The notes below the pieces were generated by a model, which was not told the DNA's origin, did not search any database, and was given only the letters and a program-made list of their open reading frames with translations. A stretch of 64,000 nt of DNA from Planosporangium mesophilum (GTDB taxonomy: Bacteria > Actinomycetota > Actinomycetes > Mycobacteriales > Micromonosporaceae). The position numbers were made by a program, and so were the translations under genes. Shown here in pieces: positions 46,664-55,063 of the stretch; within the stretch, counting starts at the first letter, position 1, and each line of letters starts with the position of its first letter. The DNA lies in assembly GCF_016863255.1 (NCBI RefSeq), contig NZ_BOON01000030.1, forward strand, positions 62,001 to 126,000, given 5' to 3'.

Positions 46664-47862
46664 ATGGAACTCGACTGCGACGTCCTTGTCGTCGGCGCGG
46701 GCTGCGGGGGCGTCGCCGCCGCCCAGTCCGCTGTCCGGCTGGGGCACAGCGTCATCCTGACCGAGCCGACCGACTGGATCGGTGGACAGCTCACGGCCCA
46801 GGCCGTACCCCCCCCCGACGAGCATCCGTGGGTGGAGCGCACCGGCGTCACCGCCACCTACCGGCAGATGCGCGACGCGGTACGCGACGCCTACCGGTAC
46901 GGCCGTCCGCTCACCCCCGCCGCCCGCTCCGCGGCGCACCTCAACCCCGGTCAGGCCTGGGTCAGCAACCTCGCTGCCGAGCCGACGGTCGTGCACGGCG
47001 TCCTCCACGACATGCTCCAGCCGTACCTGCGAGAGGGGCAACTGCGGCTGCTCACCCGGCACCAGCCCGGGTCGGCGGACGTCAGCGGCGACCGGGTCGA
47101 CGCCGTCACCTTCACCGACACACGCAACGGCGAGACGGTACACATCAGCGCCCGCTACGTCCTCGACGCCACCGAAGAGGGCGACCTGCTGCCGCTCACC
47201 GGGTGCGAGCACATCGTCGGGGGCGGAGAGTGCCGACCAGACGGGAGAGCCGCACGCGTTGGCCGGGCCGGCCGACCCGTGTGACCAGCAGGCCATCACC
47301 TGGTGTGTCGCGCTCGAACTCGACCCCGGCTCCGACCACACCATCGACCGGCCGGCCGGGTACGCGTTCTGGCGGTCCTACCAGGCGTCGCACTGGCCCG
47401 GTCCGCGGCTGGGCTGGGTGACCCAGGAACCGGAGACCGGCAAGCCCCTGCGCCGGCCACTCTTCGGCGTCGACGGCGAACAGGACTTGTGGACGTTCCG
47501 GCGGATCCGCTACGGCCGGCACGTCAACCCGCCGGTCAACGACGTCACGCTCGTCAACTGGCCGCAGATCGACTACTGGCTGTCCCCGGTCACCGGCGTG
47601 TCCACCGAGGAGCGGGCAACCGGGCTCGCGCGGGCGCGGGACCTCACCCGGTCGTTCGTGTACTGGCTGCAGACCGAGGCGCCCCGCCCCGGAGGGGGAG
47701 CCGGGTACCCGATGCTGCGCCCGTGCGGAGACCCGCTCGGTACGACCGACGGGCTGGCCGCCGCCCCGTACATCCGGGAGGCGCGACGCATCCGGGCCGA
47801 GCGGACGGTGCTGGAGCAGCACGTCGGCGTCGATGCCCGCCCCGGAGCCGACGGCGCGGAGC
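46664..47862 (+). pseudogene. FAD-dependent oxidoreductase, frameshifted and 3'-truncated
   Basis: ATG 46664 follows GAAGGGAG and begins a good FAD-binding fold (CDVLVVGAGCGGVAAAQSAVRLG, DWIGGQLTAQAVPPPDEHPW). The frame breaks in the GGGGG run at 47219-47223: CEHIVG continues in the next frame as GAESADQTGEPHALAGPADP, so one G is in excess. The second frame keeps homology (TWCVALELDPGSDH, NWPQIDYWL, YIREARRIRAERTVLEQHVG) until about 47860, where it runs into an unrelated dehydrogenase fragment. The C-terminal third of the family domain is missing, so the gene is dead even if the frameshift were a read error. Confidence 0.88.
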
Positions 47863-47939
47863 AGTGTCTTGATAACGCGGCGCTCGTCCATGGCGCGGTA
47901 GCCCTCCGTGACCTGGTCGAGCGGCAGGGTCAGGTCTTC
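47861..47939 (-). pseudogene. 3' fragment of a zinc alcohol dehydrogenase gene
   Basis: The minus strand encodes [20 protein letters not shown], then VIKTLLR, almost identical to the C-terminus of the intact dehydrogenase at 29972-30994 ([20 protein letters not shown], then AIKALLRP). The stop codon is lost at the junction with the oxidoreductase, and nothing upstream of it resembles the enzyme. DNA identity looks to be about 85 percent over some 70 bases, too diverged for a recent local copy. Confidence 0.8.
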
Positions 47940-48081
47940 AAGTGGAGGAAACGCCGCTTCCGTTCCGGTACTGGTCGCACCCGAACACACCTCTCGTCGC
48001 CATGTGTTGTTGCTTATCCAATCAGCCGGCTGGCCGATATGGCCTAGTAATGGGCCTTTTGCGGCGACTCTGACTGATTGG

Positions 48082-49740
48082 ATGGCAACGGTGGCGCGTA
48101 TGGACGCGACGAGGTACGGGCGGCCCGGAGGCCGCAGCAGTCGCAACCCCGTGACGAGGTGGTACGCAGACCGGCGGGTGAACACCAAGATCCTTCTGAT
48201 CGTGGCGACACTGGCCGTGGTGGCGGTCATGGTGGGCGTGGCCGCCCTGAGCGCACTCGGGCAGACGAGGCAGGCGGCGGCGGACCTTTACAACCGCAGC
48301 GTGATGCAGACCGCGCGGATGGGCGACATCCGCCAGACGTACATGCAGATGCGGGTGGACGTCACCAACGCGAGGGCAGCGCGGCCCGGCAAGGAACTGG
48401 ACGACGCGATCGCAGTCGTCGCCGCCTCTGATGCGGCCATCGACAAGGCGCTGGCGGCATACGCAGCCGGCCCGATGAGCGGTCGGCAGGAGGCGTTCGA
48501 CAAGCTCAAGGCCGACCTGGACGCATATCGCAAGCTGCGCGACGCGGATTACTTCGCGGCCCTGCGCGCCGGTGACGTCGCCACTGCTCTCAACCTGCGG
48601 AACACGACCTTCGGTGAGATCAACAAGGCGCTCTCGGCGGACGTGGTCCGCCTGGTCGACATCGAGAAAGTCCGCGCCGCCCAGCGGGACAAGGACGCGG
48701 GGGCCACCTACGACAGCGCCCGTACCACTCTGATCACCGTTCTTGTGGTCGGTCTGCTGATCGGGCTGCTCTTCGCCCTGTATGTCGCCCGGCTGATCGT
48801 CGGTGCCGTGCGCAAGGTCTCGTACGTGGCGGACGGCCTCGCCGCTGGTGATCTCACCCGGTCCGCGGACGTCGACGCCCGGGACGAGCTCGGCCAGATG
48901 GCCCGGTCACTGGACTCCGCGACCACCAATCTGCGCGAGGCGATCGGTGCCGTCGCGGCCAACTCCGAGCAACTGGCTTCGTCCAGCGAGCAGATGTCGA
49001 GCGTCTCGGCGCAGATCGCCTCCTCGGCCGAGGAGAGCAGCGTTCAGGCCCAGGTGGTGTCGGCCGCGGCCGAGCAGGTCTCCAGCAACGTGCACACGGT
49101 CGCGACCAGCGCCGAGGAGATGGGCGCGTCGATCCGGGAGATCGCGCACAACGCGACCGAAGCGGCGAGGGTGGCGACCACCGCGGTCGCCGGGGCGGAG
49201 GCCGCGACCGCGACGGTGGGCCGGCTCGGTACCTCGAGCGTGGAGATCGGCAACGTGGTCAAGATGATCACTTCCATCGCAGAACAGACCAACTTGCTGG
49301 CGCTGAACGCGACGATCGAGGCCGCGCGCGCCGGCGAGGCGGGCAAGGGGTTCGCCGTCGTGGCGACCGAGGTCAAGGATCTGGCTCAGGAGACGGCGAA
49401 GGCGACCGAGGACATCTCCCGGCGCGTTCAGTCGATCCAGACCGACTCCACCGCGGCCGTCGAGGTGATCGCCCACATCACCGAGGTGATCGGGCAGATC
49501 AGCGGTTTCCAGGAGACGATCGCGTCGGCGGTCGAGGAGCAGAGCGTCACGACCAGCGAGATGAGCCGTAACGTGGCCGAAGCCGCGACCGGCGCGACCG
49601 AGATCGCCTCGAACATCACGAGGGTCGCCACCGCGGCGCAGAGTACGAGCGACGGCGTCAACGAGTCCCGCCGTACGGCGGAGGACCTGGCCCGGATGAG
49701 CGGCGAGCTGCAGCAGCTCGTCGGGCGCTTCAAGTACTGA
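48082..49740 (+). CDS. Methyl-accepting chemotaxis protein
   Basis: About 552 residues. The N-terminal membrane segment (about 35-57) and a second near 215-237 frame a four-helix-bundle sensor domain. A HAMP domain (about 238-290, [26 protein letters not shown]) precedes the signalling coiled coil with the CheA/CheW-binding tip [40 protein letters not shown]. No CheA, CheW or flagellar genes are nearby. ATG 48082 is chosen; GTG 48091 and ATG 48100 are in frame. The upstream 100 bases are AT-rich and probably contain its promoter. Confidence 0.93.
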   Translation: MATVARMDATRYGRPGGRSSRNPVTRWYADRRVNTKILLIVATLAVVAVMVGVAALSALGQTRQAAADLYNRSVMQTARMGDIRQTYMQMRVDVTNARAARPGKELDDAIAVVAASDAAIDKALAAYAAGPMSGRQEAFDKLKADLDAYRKLRDADYFAALRAGDVATALNLRNTTFGEINKALSADVVRLVDIEKVRAAQRDKDAGATYDSARTTLITVLVVGLLIGLLFALYVARLIVGAVRKVSYVADGLAAGDLTRSADVDARDELGQMARSLDSATTNLREAIGAVAANSEQLASSSEQMSSVSAQIASSAEESSVQAQVVSAAAEQVSSNVHTVATSAEEMGASIREIAHNATEAARVATTAVAGAEAATATVGRLGTSSVEIGNVVKMITSIAEQTNLLALNATIEAARAGEAGKGFAVVATEVKDLAQETAKATEDISRRVQSIQTDSTAAVEVIAHITEVIGQISGFQETIASAVEEQSVTTSEMSRNVAEAATGATEIASNITRVATAAQSTSDGVNESRRTAEDLARMSGELQQLVGRFKY

Positions 49741-49935
49741 GGATGTTGGAGAGGGCCGGCGCGTGCCGGTCCTCTCCGGCGGCCCCGCCGATCCGACTGA
49801 CCGCTGGACAGATCGGGTCCCTGGCCTGACCCTGGTGGTAAGGGACGAACGTTCGACAGAGCGGAGGCCGGTCGCTGGGTGTCCGGCGGCATCCGGATGC
49901 GCCCCGGCGATGACCGGCTGAGGGGCGGGTGCTCC

Positions 49936-50397
49936 ATGACGGCAGAACCCACGGCGGCCCGGCAGTCGCACGCGCGGATCGACAAGATCCGCACAGCGCT
50001 TCAGCACCGGTTCGAACTCCTTGCCGCCATCCGGAACTTCCAGCACGCCCTCGCCAGGCCGTCGGGTGACCCGGGTTGGCGGCACGGTGTCGCCTGCCAA
50101 CTTCCCCGCCTGCGGTCGGCGTTCGTCACGCACGTGGAGCTGACCGGTGGGCCGGAGGGGCTGTACGCGGAGGTGCTCGCCGACGCACCGCGACTCGCGC
50201 GCCAGGTCAGCGATCTCAGCCGGGAGCACGCGACGATGGCGGAGGCGCTGGACGCGCTGGCCCTGGCGGTCGACGCCGAACCGGAGCGGGTCCGGGCCTG
50301 GGGCGCCGAGCTTCTGCGTGAGCTGTCGCGGCACCGGCAGCGTGGCGCCGACCTCGTCCACCAGGCGTACGCCACCGACCTCGGCGGCGAGACCTAG
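49936..50397 (+). CDS. Small helical protein of unknown function
   Basis: 153 residues, predicted all-helical, with ARIDKIRTALQHRFELLAAIRNFQHALARP and RAWGAELLRELSRHRQRGADLVHQAYATDLGGE. The several His, Glu and Asp residues on helices faintly recall hemerythrin-like bundles, but I do not see the family motif and assign no function. ATG 49936 follows GAGGGGCGGG. It is about 200 bases downstream of the chemoreceptor in the same direction. Confidence 0.65.
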   Translation: MTAEPTAARQSHARIDKIRTALQHRFELLAAIRNFQHALARPSGDPGWRHGVACQLPRLRSAFVTHVELTGGPEGLYAEVLADAPRLARQVSDLSREHATMAEALDALALAVDAEPERVRAWGAELLRELSRHRQRGADLVHQAYATDLGGET

Positions 50398-50510
50398 GCC
50401 CCTGTTGACTGTCAGGCCGCGCCGGTGGCGTTCGGGCCGGCGCCGGGCGGCGTCCACAGCCGAAGGCGGTTCAGGGCGGCGCTTTCAGGGCGGCGGACCG
50501 GAGCCGTGGG

Positions 50511-51311
50511 TCAGAGCGGCTCAACGCCGTCGAGGGCGTGCCGGCAGGGGCAGTCGGCCTCGGCGGGCAGTGCGGCCACCACGTCGAGCAGCAGGCCGCG
50601 CAGCCGTTCGGTGTTCTCGGCGAAGACCCGGAACACCTCCTCCTGGGTGACACCCTGCTCGCCCTCGACCCCGGCGTCCAGATCGGTGACCAGCGCGATC
50701 GCGGTGTAGCACAGGGCCAGCTCACGGGCGAGTACGGCCTCGGGATGGCCGGTCATGTTGACGACCGCGCCGCCGATCGAGGCGTACCAGCGGGACTCGG
50801 CGCGGGTGGAGAAGCGCGGCCCCTCGATGACGACCATCGTGCCGCCGTCGGTCAGCGGGATCCCTTTCGTGGCGGCCCGTTCGACGACGGTACGGCGGCC
50901 CACCGGACAGTACGGATCGGCGAAGTTCACATGGACGGCGCCCTCGTCGTAGAAGGTCTGCGCCCGGCCGCTGGTACGGTCGATCAACTGGTCCGGGACG
51001 ACGAAGCTGCCCGCGCCCAGTTCGGGTCGCAGGCCCCCGACGGCGCACGGCGCGACCACCTGGCGTGCTCCCAGAGCCCGCAGCGCCCACAGGTTGGCCC
51101 GGTACGGGATCTTGTGTGGCGGGAAGCGGTGATCACGACCGTGGCGGGGTAGGAACGCCACCCGCCGGTCGGCGACGCGGGCGACCGTGATCACATCCGA
51201 GGGCGGCCCGAACGGCGTGTCGACGGTGTACTCCTCGGCATCCTCGAGGAGGGCGTACAAGCCGGAGCCGCCGATAACGGCGACTTCGGCGGTGGTGTTT
51301 AGTCCGGTCAC
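50511..51311 (-). CDS. S-methyl-5'-thioadenosine phosphorylase family (MTAP/PNP-like)
   Basis: 266 residues. VAVIGGSGLYALLEDAEEYTVDTPFGPPS, FLPRHGRDHRFPPHKIPYRANLWALRALGA, VVPDQLIDRT, IEGPRFSTRAESRWY and VVNMTGHPEAVLARELALCYTAIALVTDLDAG are the trimeric MTAP/PNP family motifs. It cleaves a nucleoside with phosphate, most likely methylthioadenosine or a related purine. The acid after the final TD motif has the family pattern. GTG 51311 lies eight bases after a TAGGGT -10 element, so the mRNA looks leaderless. Divergent from the VOC gene. Confidence 0.9.
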   Translation of the reverse strand: MTGLNTTAEVAVIGGSGLYALLEDAEEYTVDTPFGPPSDVITVARVADRRVAFLPRHGRDHRFPPHKIPYRANLWALRALGARQVVAPCAVGGLRPELGAGSFVVPDQLIDRTSGRAQTFYDEGAVHVNFADPYCPVGRRTVVERAATKGIPLTDGGTMVVIEGPRFSTRAESRWYASIGGAVVNMTGHPEAVLARELALCYTAIALVTDLDAGVEGEQGVTQEEVFRVFAENTERLRGLLLDVVAALPAEADCPCRHALDGVEPL

Positions 51312-51319
51312 GGACCAAG

Positions 51320-51352
51320 ACCCTAAACAGGTTGCCGGCCTCAGGCTAGGGT
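51320..51352. promoter_or_regulatory. Divergent leaderless promoters with matching -10 elements
   Basis: On the minus strand TAGGGT (51320-51325) precedes the phosphorylase GTG by eight bases. On the plus strand TAGGGT (51347-51352) precedes the VOC ATG by seven bases. Neither gene has a Shine-Dalgarno sequence. The two hexamers are identical and only 21 bases apart. Confidence 0.5.
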
Positions 51353-51359
51353 GCGAGTC

Positions 51360-51704
51360 ATGGTGTTGAAACCCGGCATGGTGACGATCGACTGCGTGGA
51401 CCCGCGGACGCTCGCCGCCTTCTGGACCGAGGCGGCCGGCTACCGCGTGGCCGCCGATCATGGCGTGTTCGTCCAATTGGTGCCCGGGGATGGGGGCGGC
51501 TTGTCCATAGGGTTGCAGCAGGTTCCGGAGCCTCGCGCGGGGAAGAACCGGGTGCATCTCGACTTCCACGCCGACGACCGCGAGGTCGAAGTGGCGCGTC
51601 TGGTCGGTCTGGGCGCTACGGTGCATGGCGAGCAGCAGGTGCCCGGTCTGCGGTGGACGGTGCTCGCCGACCCCGAGGGCAACGAGTTCTGCGTGGCCGG
51701 GTAG
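51360..51704 (+). CDS. VOC-superfamily (glyoxalase-like) protein
   Basis: 114 residues, one vicinal-oxygen-chelate fold with two beta-alpha-beta-beta-beta halves: MVTIDCVDPRTLAAFWTEAAGYRV and KNRVHLDFHADDREVEVARLVGLGATVHGE ... WTVLADPEGNEFCV. Family members include glyoxalases, dioxygenases and drug-binding resistance proteins; the ligand is unknown. ATG 51360 fits a leaderless transcript. It ends 56 bases before yqgE's start. Confidence 0.85.
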   Translation: MVLKPGMVTIDCVDPRTLAAFWTEAAGYRVAADHGVFVQLVPGDGGGLSIGLQQVPEPRAGKNRVHLDFHADDREVEVARLVGLGATVHGEQQVPGLRWTVLADPEGNEFCVAG

Positions 51705-51760
51705 TGATGCAGAACGAGCCGGGGCGACACCGGGAGCCGGAAACGAGCTGGGGGAGTGGC

Positions 51761-52315
51761 ATGGAGTCGCTGACCGGGCGGCTACTGGTCGCGACGCCTG
51801 CCCTGCGTGACCCCAACTTCGAACGCACGGTGGTGCTGCTCGTCGCACATGAAGAGGGCGGAGCGCTCGGGGTGGTGCTCAACCGGGCGACCGAGGTACC
51901 GGTCGCCGAGGTGCTCGGCCCCTGGGGATCGCTCGCCGGCGAGCCGTCCGTGGTCTTCGAGGGCGGTCCGGTACAGCCGGAGGCGGCCATCTGCCTGGCC
52001 CGTACCCGGCCGGGCGTGCAGTCGCTGGTCGGGTTCAACCGCGTCTCCGGCGCGGTCGGCACCGTCGACCTGTCCGGCGATCCGGACCCGCTACGGGACG
52101 GCCTGGTGGGTGTGCGGGTGTTCGCCGGGTACGCGGGGTGGGCGCCGGGTCAGTTGGAGAACGAGATCGAGATCGGATCGTGGTTCGTGTTCGACGCCCT
52201 CCCGGGCGACGCCTTCACCTCGCGCCCGGATGATCTCTGGCCGATGGTGCTCCGGCGGCAGGGCGGGCTGATGGCGGCCGTCGCGCACTTCCCGTCCGAC
52301 CCGGCGGCGAACTGA
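51761..52315 (+). CDS. YqgE/AlgH family protein
   Basis: 184 residues. LTGRLLVATPALRDPNFERTVVLLVAHEEGGALGVVLNRATEVPVAEVL, VVFEGGPVQPEAAICLAR, VRVFAGYAGWAPGQLENEIEIGSWFVFDA and WPMVLRRQGG are the family's conserved blocks. It is widespread, cytoplasmic and of undefined biochemical role. ATG 51761 is preceded by GGGGGAG at good spacing; ATG 51707 would add an uncharacteristic N-terminus. Confidence 0.9.
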   Translation: MESLTGRLLVATPALRDPNFERTVVLLVAHEEGGALGVVLNRATEVPVAEVLGPWGSLAGEPSVVFEGGPVQPEAAICLARTRPGVQSLVGFNRVSGAVGTVDLSGDPDPLRDGLVGVRVFAGYAGWAPGQLENEIEIGSWFVFDALPGDAFTSRPDDLWPMVLRRQGGLMAAVAHFPSDPAAN

Positions 52316-52401
52316 GACCCGACGACCGGGCTCCCACGAACCGGGATCCGACGCGCCGATCATGGTTTCGAGGGATCCGATGTGACCGGGCGGCGGCGGG
52401 T

Positions 52402-52407
52402 GTGTAC
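52402..52407 (+). promoter_or_regulatory. Candidate tRNA-Ala -10 element
   Basis: TACTAT fits the -10 consensus and lies 36 bases upstream of the mature tRNA. TGTGAC at 52381-52386 is a weak -35 candidate with slightly short spacing. Confidence 0.4.
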
Positions 52408-52442
52408 TATTGCCCGGTGCCCAGGGAGTTCCCGGGCGCAGC

Positions 52443-52515
52443 GGGGCCGTGGCGCAGCTGGTAGCGCACCACACTGGCAGTGTGGGGGTCAGGGGTTCGA
52501 GTCCCCTCGGCTCCA
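52443..52515 (+). tRNA. tRNA-Ala (GGC)
   Basis: Acceptor stem GGGGCCG (52443-52449) pairs with CGGCTCC (52508-52514), giving the G3-U70 wobble that identifies alanine tRNAs. The D-arm contains AGCTGGTAG; the anticodon loop is CTGGCAG (anticodon GGC); the T-loop is TTCGAGT. CCA is not encoded. Length is 73 bases with discriminator A. Confidence 0.96.
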
Positions 52516-52526
52516 CCCGTAGTAGG

Positions 52527-52558
52527 CAGGGCATACGTCGAACGTGGCGTATGCCCTG
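52527..52558 (+). terminator. tRNA-Ala terminator
   Basis: CAGGGCATACG (52527-52537) and CGTATGCCCTG (52548-52558) form an 11-bp stem followed by TTTC, 12 bases after the tRNA. Confidence 0.75.
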
Positions 52559-52711
52559 TTTCGTCGTGGGGGCGGGATGGCCTTCCCGGCCTGGGCACCA
52601 AGATCTGTACGTGGATCGCGGCCGCGGAAATCGAGCCGGGTAGCCGCTCGCGGCGTGCTCGGTGCTCTCCGGGCCGCGGTGGCCCGGCCGCCGCGGTTTC
52701 CGTGTTTCGCG

Positions 52712-53062
52712 TTACAGGCAGTCGGCGACGCCGGCCAGGGCGCAGACCGCCACCAGCCGCACCAGGTACGACGGTGCGTGGGCCCAGTCCAGGCGGGCCG
52801 GGTTCGGGAACTCGTGGCCCTCGGCAACCGCGGCGGCGTGTACCTGGCGCGCGTGCTCGGCGAGCGCCGGCGCGTCGGTGATGCGCTCGCCGAGTTCGTC
52901 GCGTACGGCCGCAGCGTGCTGGTCGATCGCGGCGAGCAGGGCCGGGTTACGGATGGCGGCCACCATGCCGTCGACGCCCACCCAGCCCATCAGGGCGTCA
53001 AGGCACGCGCGCGCCACGTAGACCACTGTCGGGTTCACTGTCCTGCCGTACTCGCTCGTCAT
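52712..53062 (-). CDS. DUF6401 family protein
   Basis: 116 residues: VYVARACLDALMGWVGVDGMVAAIRNPALLAAIDQHAAAVRDELGE and LDWAHAPSYLVRLVAVCALAGVADCL match the small DUF6401 family of actinomycetes, often annotated beside natural-product genes; function unknown. The open frame extends far upstream only as a shadow of the DUF4193 gene. ATG 53062 lies seven bases after TAACGT (53070-53075, minus strand), with no ribosome-binding site, so it also looks leaderless. Confidence 0.78.
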   Translation of the reverse strand: MTSEYGRTVNPTVVYVARACLDALMGWVGVDGMVAAIRNPALLAAIDQHAAAVRDELGERITDAPALAEHARQVHAAAVAEGHEFPNPARLDWAHAPSYLVRLVAVCALAGVADCL

Positions 53063-53142
53063 GAGCCAGACGTTATTGAGGTCGGCGGCCGAATGGGGGC
53101 TGGGAAACCGGTCCGCACCCGGTCGCAACCCGAAGCGCTCCG

Positions 53143-53442
53143 TCAGGCGCACTCGGTGCAGATGTCCCGGTTGTTCCGGTCGATCGTGCGCTGGCTGCGG
53201 TGGTGCACCAGGAAGCAACGCGAGCACCGGAACTCGTCGGCGAGGATGGGGACGACGGACATGGTCAGCTCTTCGTTGGAGAGGTCCGCTCCCGGCAGTT
53301 CGAAGCCTTCGATGGCCTCCGTTTCGTCGACGTCGACCAGCGGGGACTGGGCGGCGGCACGGCGGGCCTGGAGTTCCTCCAGGCTGTCCTCGTCGATGTC
53401 GCCGACAGTACGGCGAGGCGTGTCGTAATCGGTGATGGCCAT
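53143..53442 (-). CDS. DUF4193 family zinc-finger-like protein
   Basis: 99 residues. The acidic N-terminus (MAITDYDTPRRTVGDIDEDSLEELQARR) leads to a C-terminal zinc-ribbon-like module with FRCSRCFLVHHRSQ and RDICTECA (two CxxC pairs). DUF4193 is conserved across actinobacteria without a known role. ATG 53442 follows GAGGAGGG. The 268 bases upstream contain no gene. Confidence 0.9.
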   Translation of the reverse strand: MAITDYDTPRRTVGDIDEDSLEELQARRAAAQSPLVDVDETEAIEGFELPGADLSNEELTMSVVPILADEFRCSRCFLVHHRSQRTIDRNNRDICTECA

Positions 53443-53710
53443 CGGTGTCACCCTCCTCGGGTGTCTTCGGGACGTGGCAGGCGCAGTCGAGGATGGGCGG
53501 TTCCGCGAACGCGACGGATACATGACACGGCGCCGTCGTCGGCGCCTTCGAACCGGTCGATATTCGGACCGGATCATGGCGCCCGATGTACCCACCGCAG
53601 GTCGGCTCAAACAAACTTCCGCCGATTGGCTCGGGCGCTGGGGGCCGATGCGCGATCTCCGGCTGCGCTGCACCCGACCCCCACGCTCCACCGTGGACAT
53701 ACGCGGATCG

Positions 53711-55063
53711 TCAGGGTGACGGGGTCGGCTCCGGCGTCGGGTCATGCGGCGGCGAGGCGGTCCGGGTCGGTGTCGGGTCGACCGGCGGCGTCGTGGTCGG
53801 GGTGTGACTCGGCGGACGGGTGCGGCCCGGCGTGGGCCTAGGTGCGACGGTACGCGACGGTGGGGGGCTCGCCGCTTGGGTGGCCGACGGGGCGGCCTGG
53901 ACGGGGGTCGGGCCGACGAGGCTGGTACGTGGCTCGAGATCGGGCGCCCAGGTGACCGCGTACCGGGGATCGGCGGCCAGCTCGGCGAACGCCGTCGCGG
54001 CCGCCTGTGAGCTGGCGATCCGCCAGTCGGTCTCCCGGACCGCCTCGCACCAGATGAAGCCGATGACGTCGGCGTGCTTCGGTAGGTACTGGAAGAGGTC
54101 GCGGACCCATCGCGCCTTGAGTCCGGCGGTGTCGGTGGCCGCGGTCTCCGTGATGACGACGGGCCGCCCGGCGAACGTGTGCAGGTCGATCAGGGCGGCG
54201 TCGAAGATCGAGTCAGGTGACCGGTAGCCCGGGGCGCCCGCGGTGCCGGAGCCCGTCGTGCCGGAGCTCGTCGTGCCGTAGTAGCCGGACAGGCCGACCC
54301 AGTCCACGTAGTCGTCGCCGGGGTAGAGCGCGGACAGCCGGGTCCTGCTCTCGACTCCGGCGGTGGCGCTCCAGACCCAGACGACGTTGTCGACGTCCTC
54401 CTCCGCGAAGACGTCGTGGACGTGGCGCCACATCTTCACGTAGTCACCCGGCTGGTTGCCGTTGACGTTCGCGCCCCACGGGTACCGGGGGCCGTTCATC
54501 TCGTGGGCGAGGCGGATCGCGACGCGGTAGTCGAGGCTCTTCACCCCTCGCGCGTACGAGCGGATGTAGTCGTCGAAGGCGCCGGAGGCGATCCGGGACA
54601 GCCGGTACTGCGGCTGCGCGGCATCCCTGGCGGTGACGTCGTCGCGGCGGTTCCACGGCTCCCAGCTCAGCATGGGGAGCGCGCCCTGCTGCGCGATCTT
54701 GTCGAACGCCGTCTTGTCGAACGCGGTCTTGTCGGACGTTGCGCCGTCGGAGTCGGTGCCGGACCAACCCTGGCTGAACATCATGACCGCGGGGCGGTGC
54801 CGGGTCGCCGTCTTGAACGCGTCGACGGAGGCGAGGTCGACGGTACCGTCGGCGGTCGTCACCCCGATGAAGCTCTTGTCGCGCGGCGGGAAGACCGTGG
54901 GTGCCCCGGACGTGGACGCCCTTGCGCTGGGTACGGGCGACGCGGTGGTGGACGTGGCCTGGCTGGCCAACCCCAGCTTCGGGGCGAGTACGAAGGTGTA
55001 GCTGACGAGCGCGGCCGCGACGAGCGCGAACGTCAGTCCGGGTCCGGTCGGCTTCTTCACCAT
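53711..55063 (-). CDS. GH26-type glycoside hydrolase, membrane-anchored or secreted
   Basis: 450 residues. An N-terminal membrane/signal segment (about 8-32) and a Ser/Thr/Pro linker precede the catalytic domain (about 60-370). IRLAHEMNGPRYPWG carries the acid/base Glu188 and VVITETAATDT the nucleophile Glu306, the GH26 beta-mannanase/lichenase pattern; VVWVWSATAG and DYVDWVGLSGYYG are conserved. A tandem DKTAFDKTAFDK repeat lies near residue 115. The C-terminal ~75 residues are Pro/Thr-rich. ATG 55063 overlaps the glycosyltransferase stop by seven bases, so both act on the same polymer. Confidence 0.88.
   Translation of the reverse strand: MVKKPTGPGLTFALVAAALVSYTFVLAPKLGLASQATSTTASPVPSARASTSGAPTVFPPRDKSFIGVTTADGTVDLASVDAFKTATRHRPAVMMFSQGWSGTDSDGATSDKTAFDKTAFDKIAQQGALPMLSWEPWNRRDDVTARDAAQPQYRLSRIASGAFDDYIRSYARGVKSLDYRVAIRLAHEMNGPRYPWGANVNGNQPGDYVKMWRHVHDVFAEEDVDNVVWVWSATAGVESRTRLSALYPGDDYVDWVGLSGYYGTTSSGTTGSGTAGAPGYRSPDSIFDAALIDLHTFAGRPVVITETAATDTAGLKARWVRDLFQYLPKHADVIGFIWCEAVRETDWRIASSQAAATAFAELAADPRYAVTWAPDLEPRTSLVGPTPVQAAPSATQAASPPPSRTVAPRPTPGRTRPPSHTPTTTPPVDPTPTRTASPPHDPTPEPTPSP

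Noticed and set aside
52544-53428. Plus-strand frame over the DUF6401/DUF4193 region
   Set aside because: Antisense shadow; the minus-strand genes have recognised families and initiation signals.
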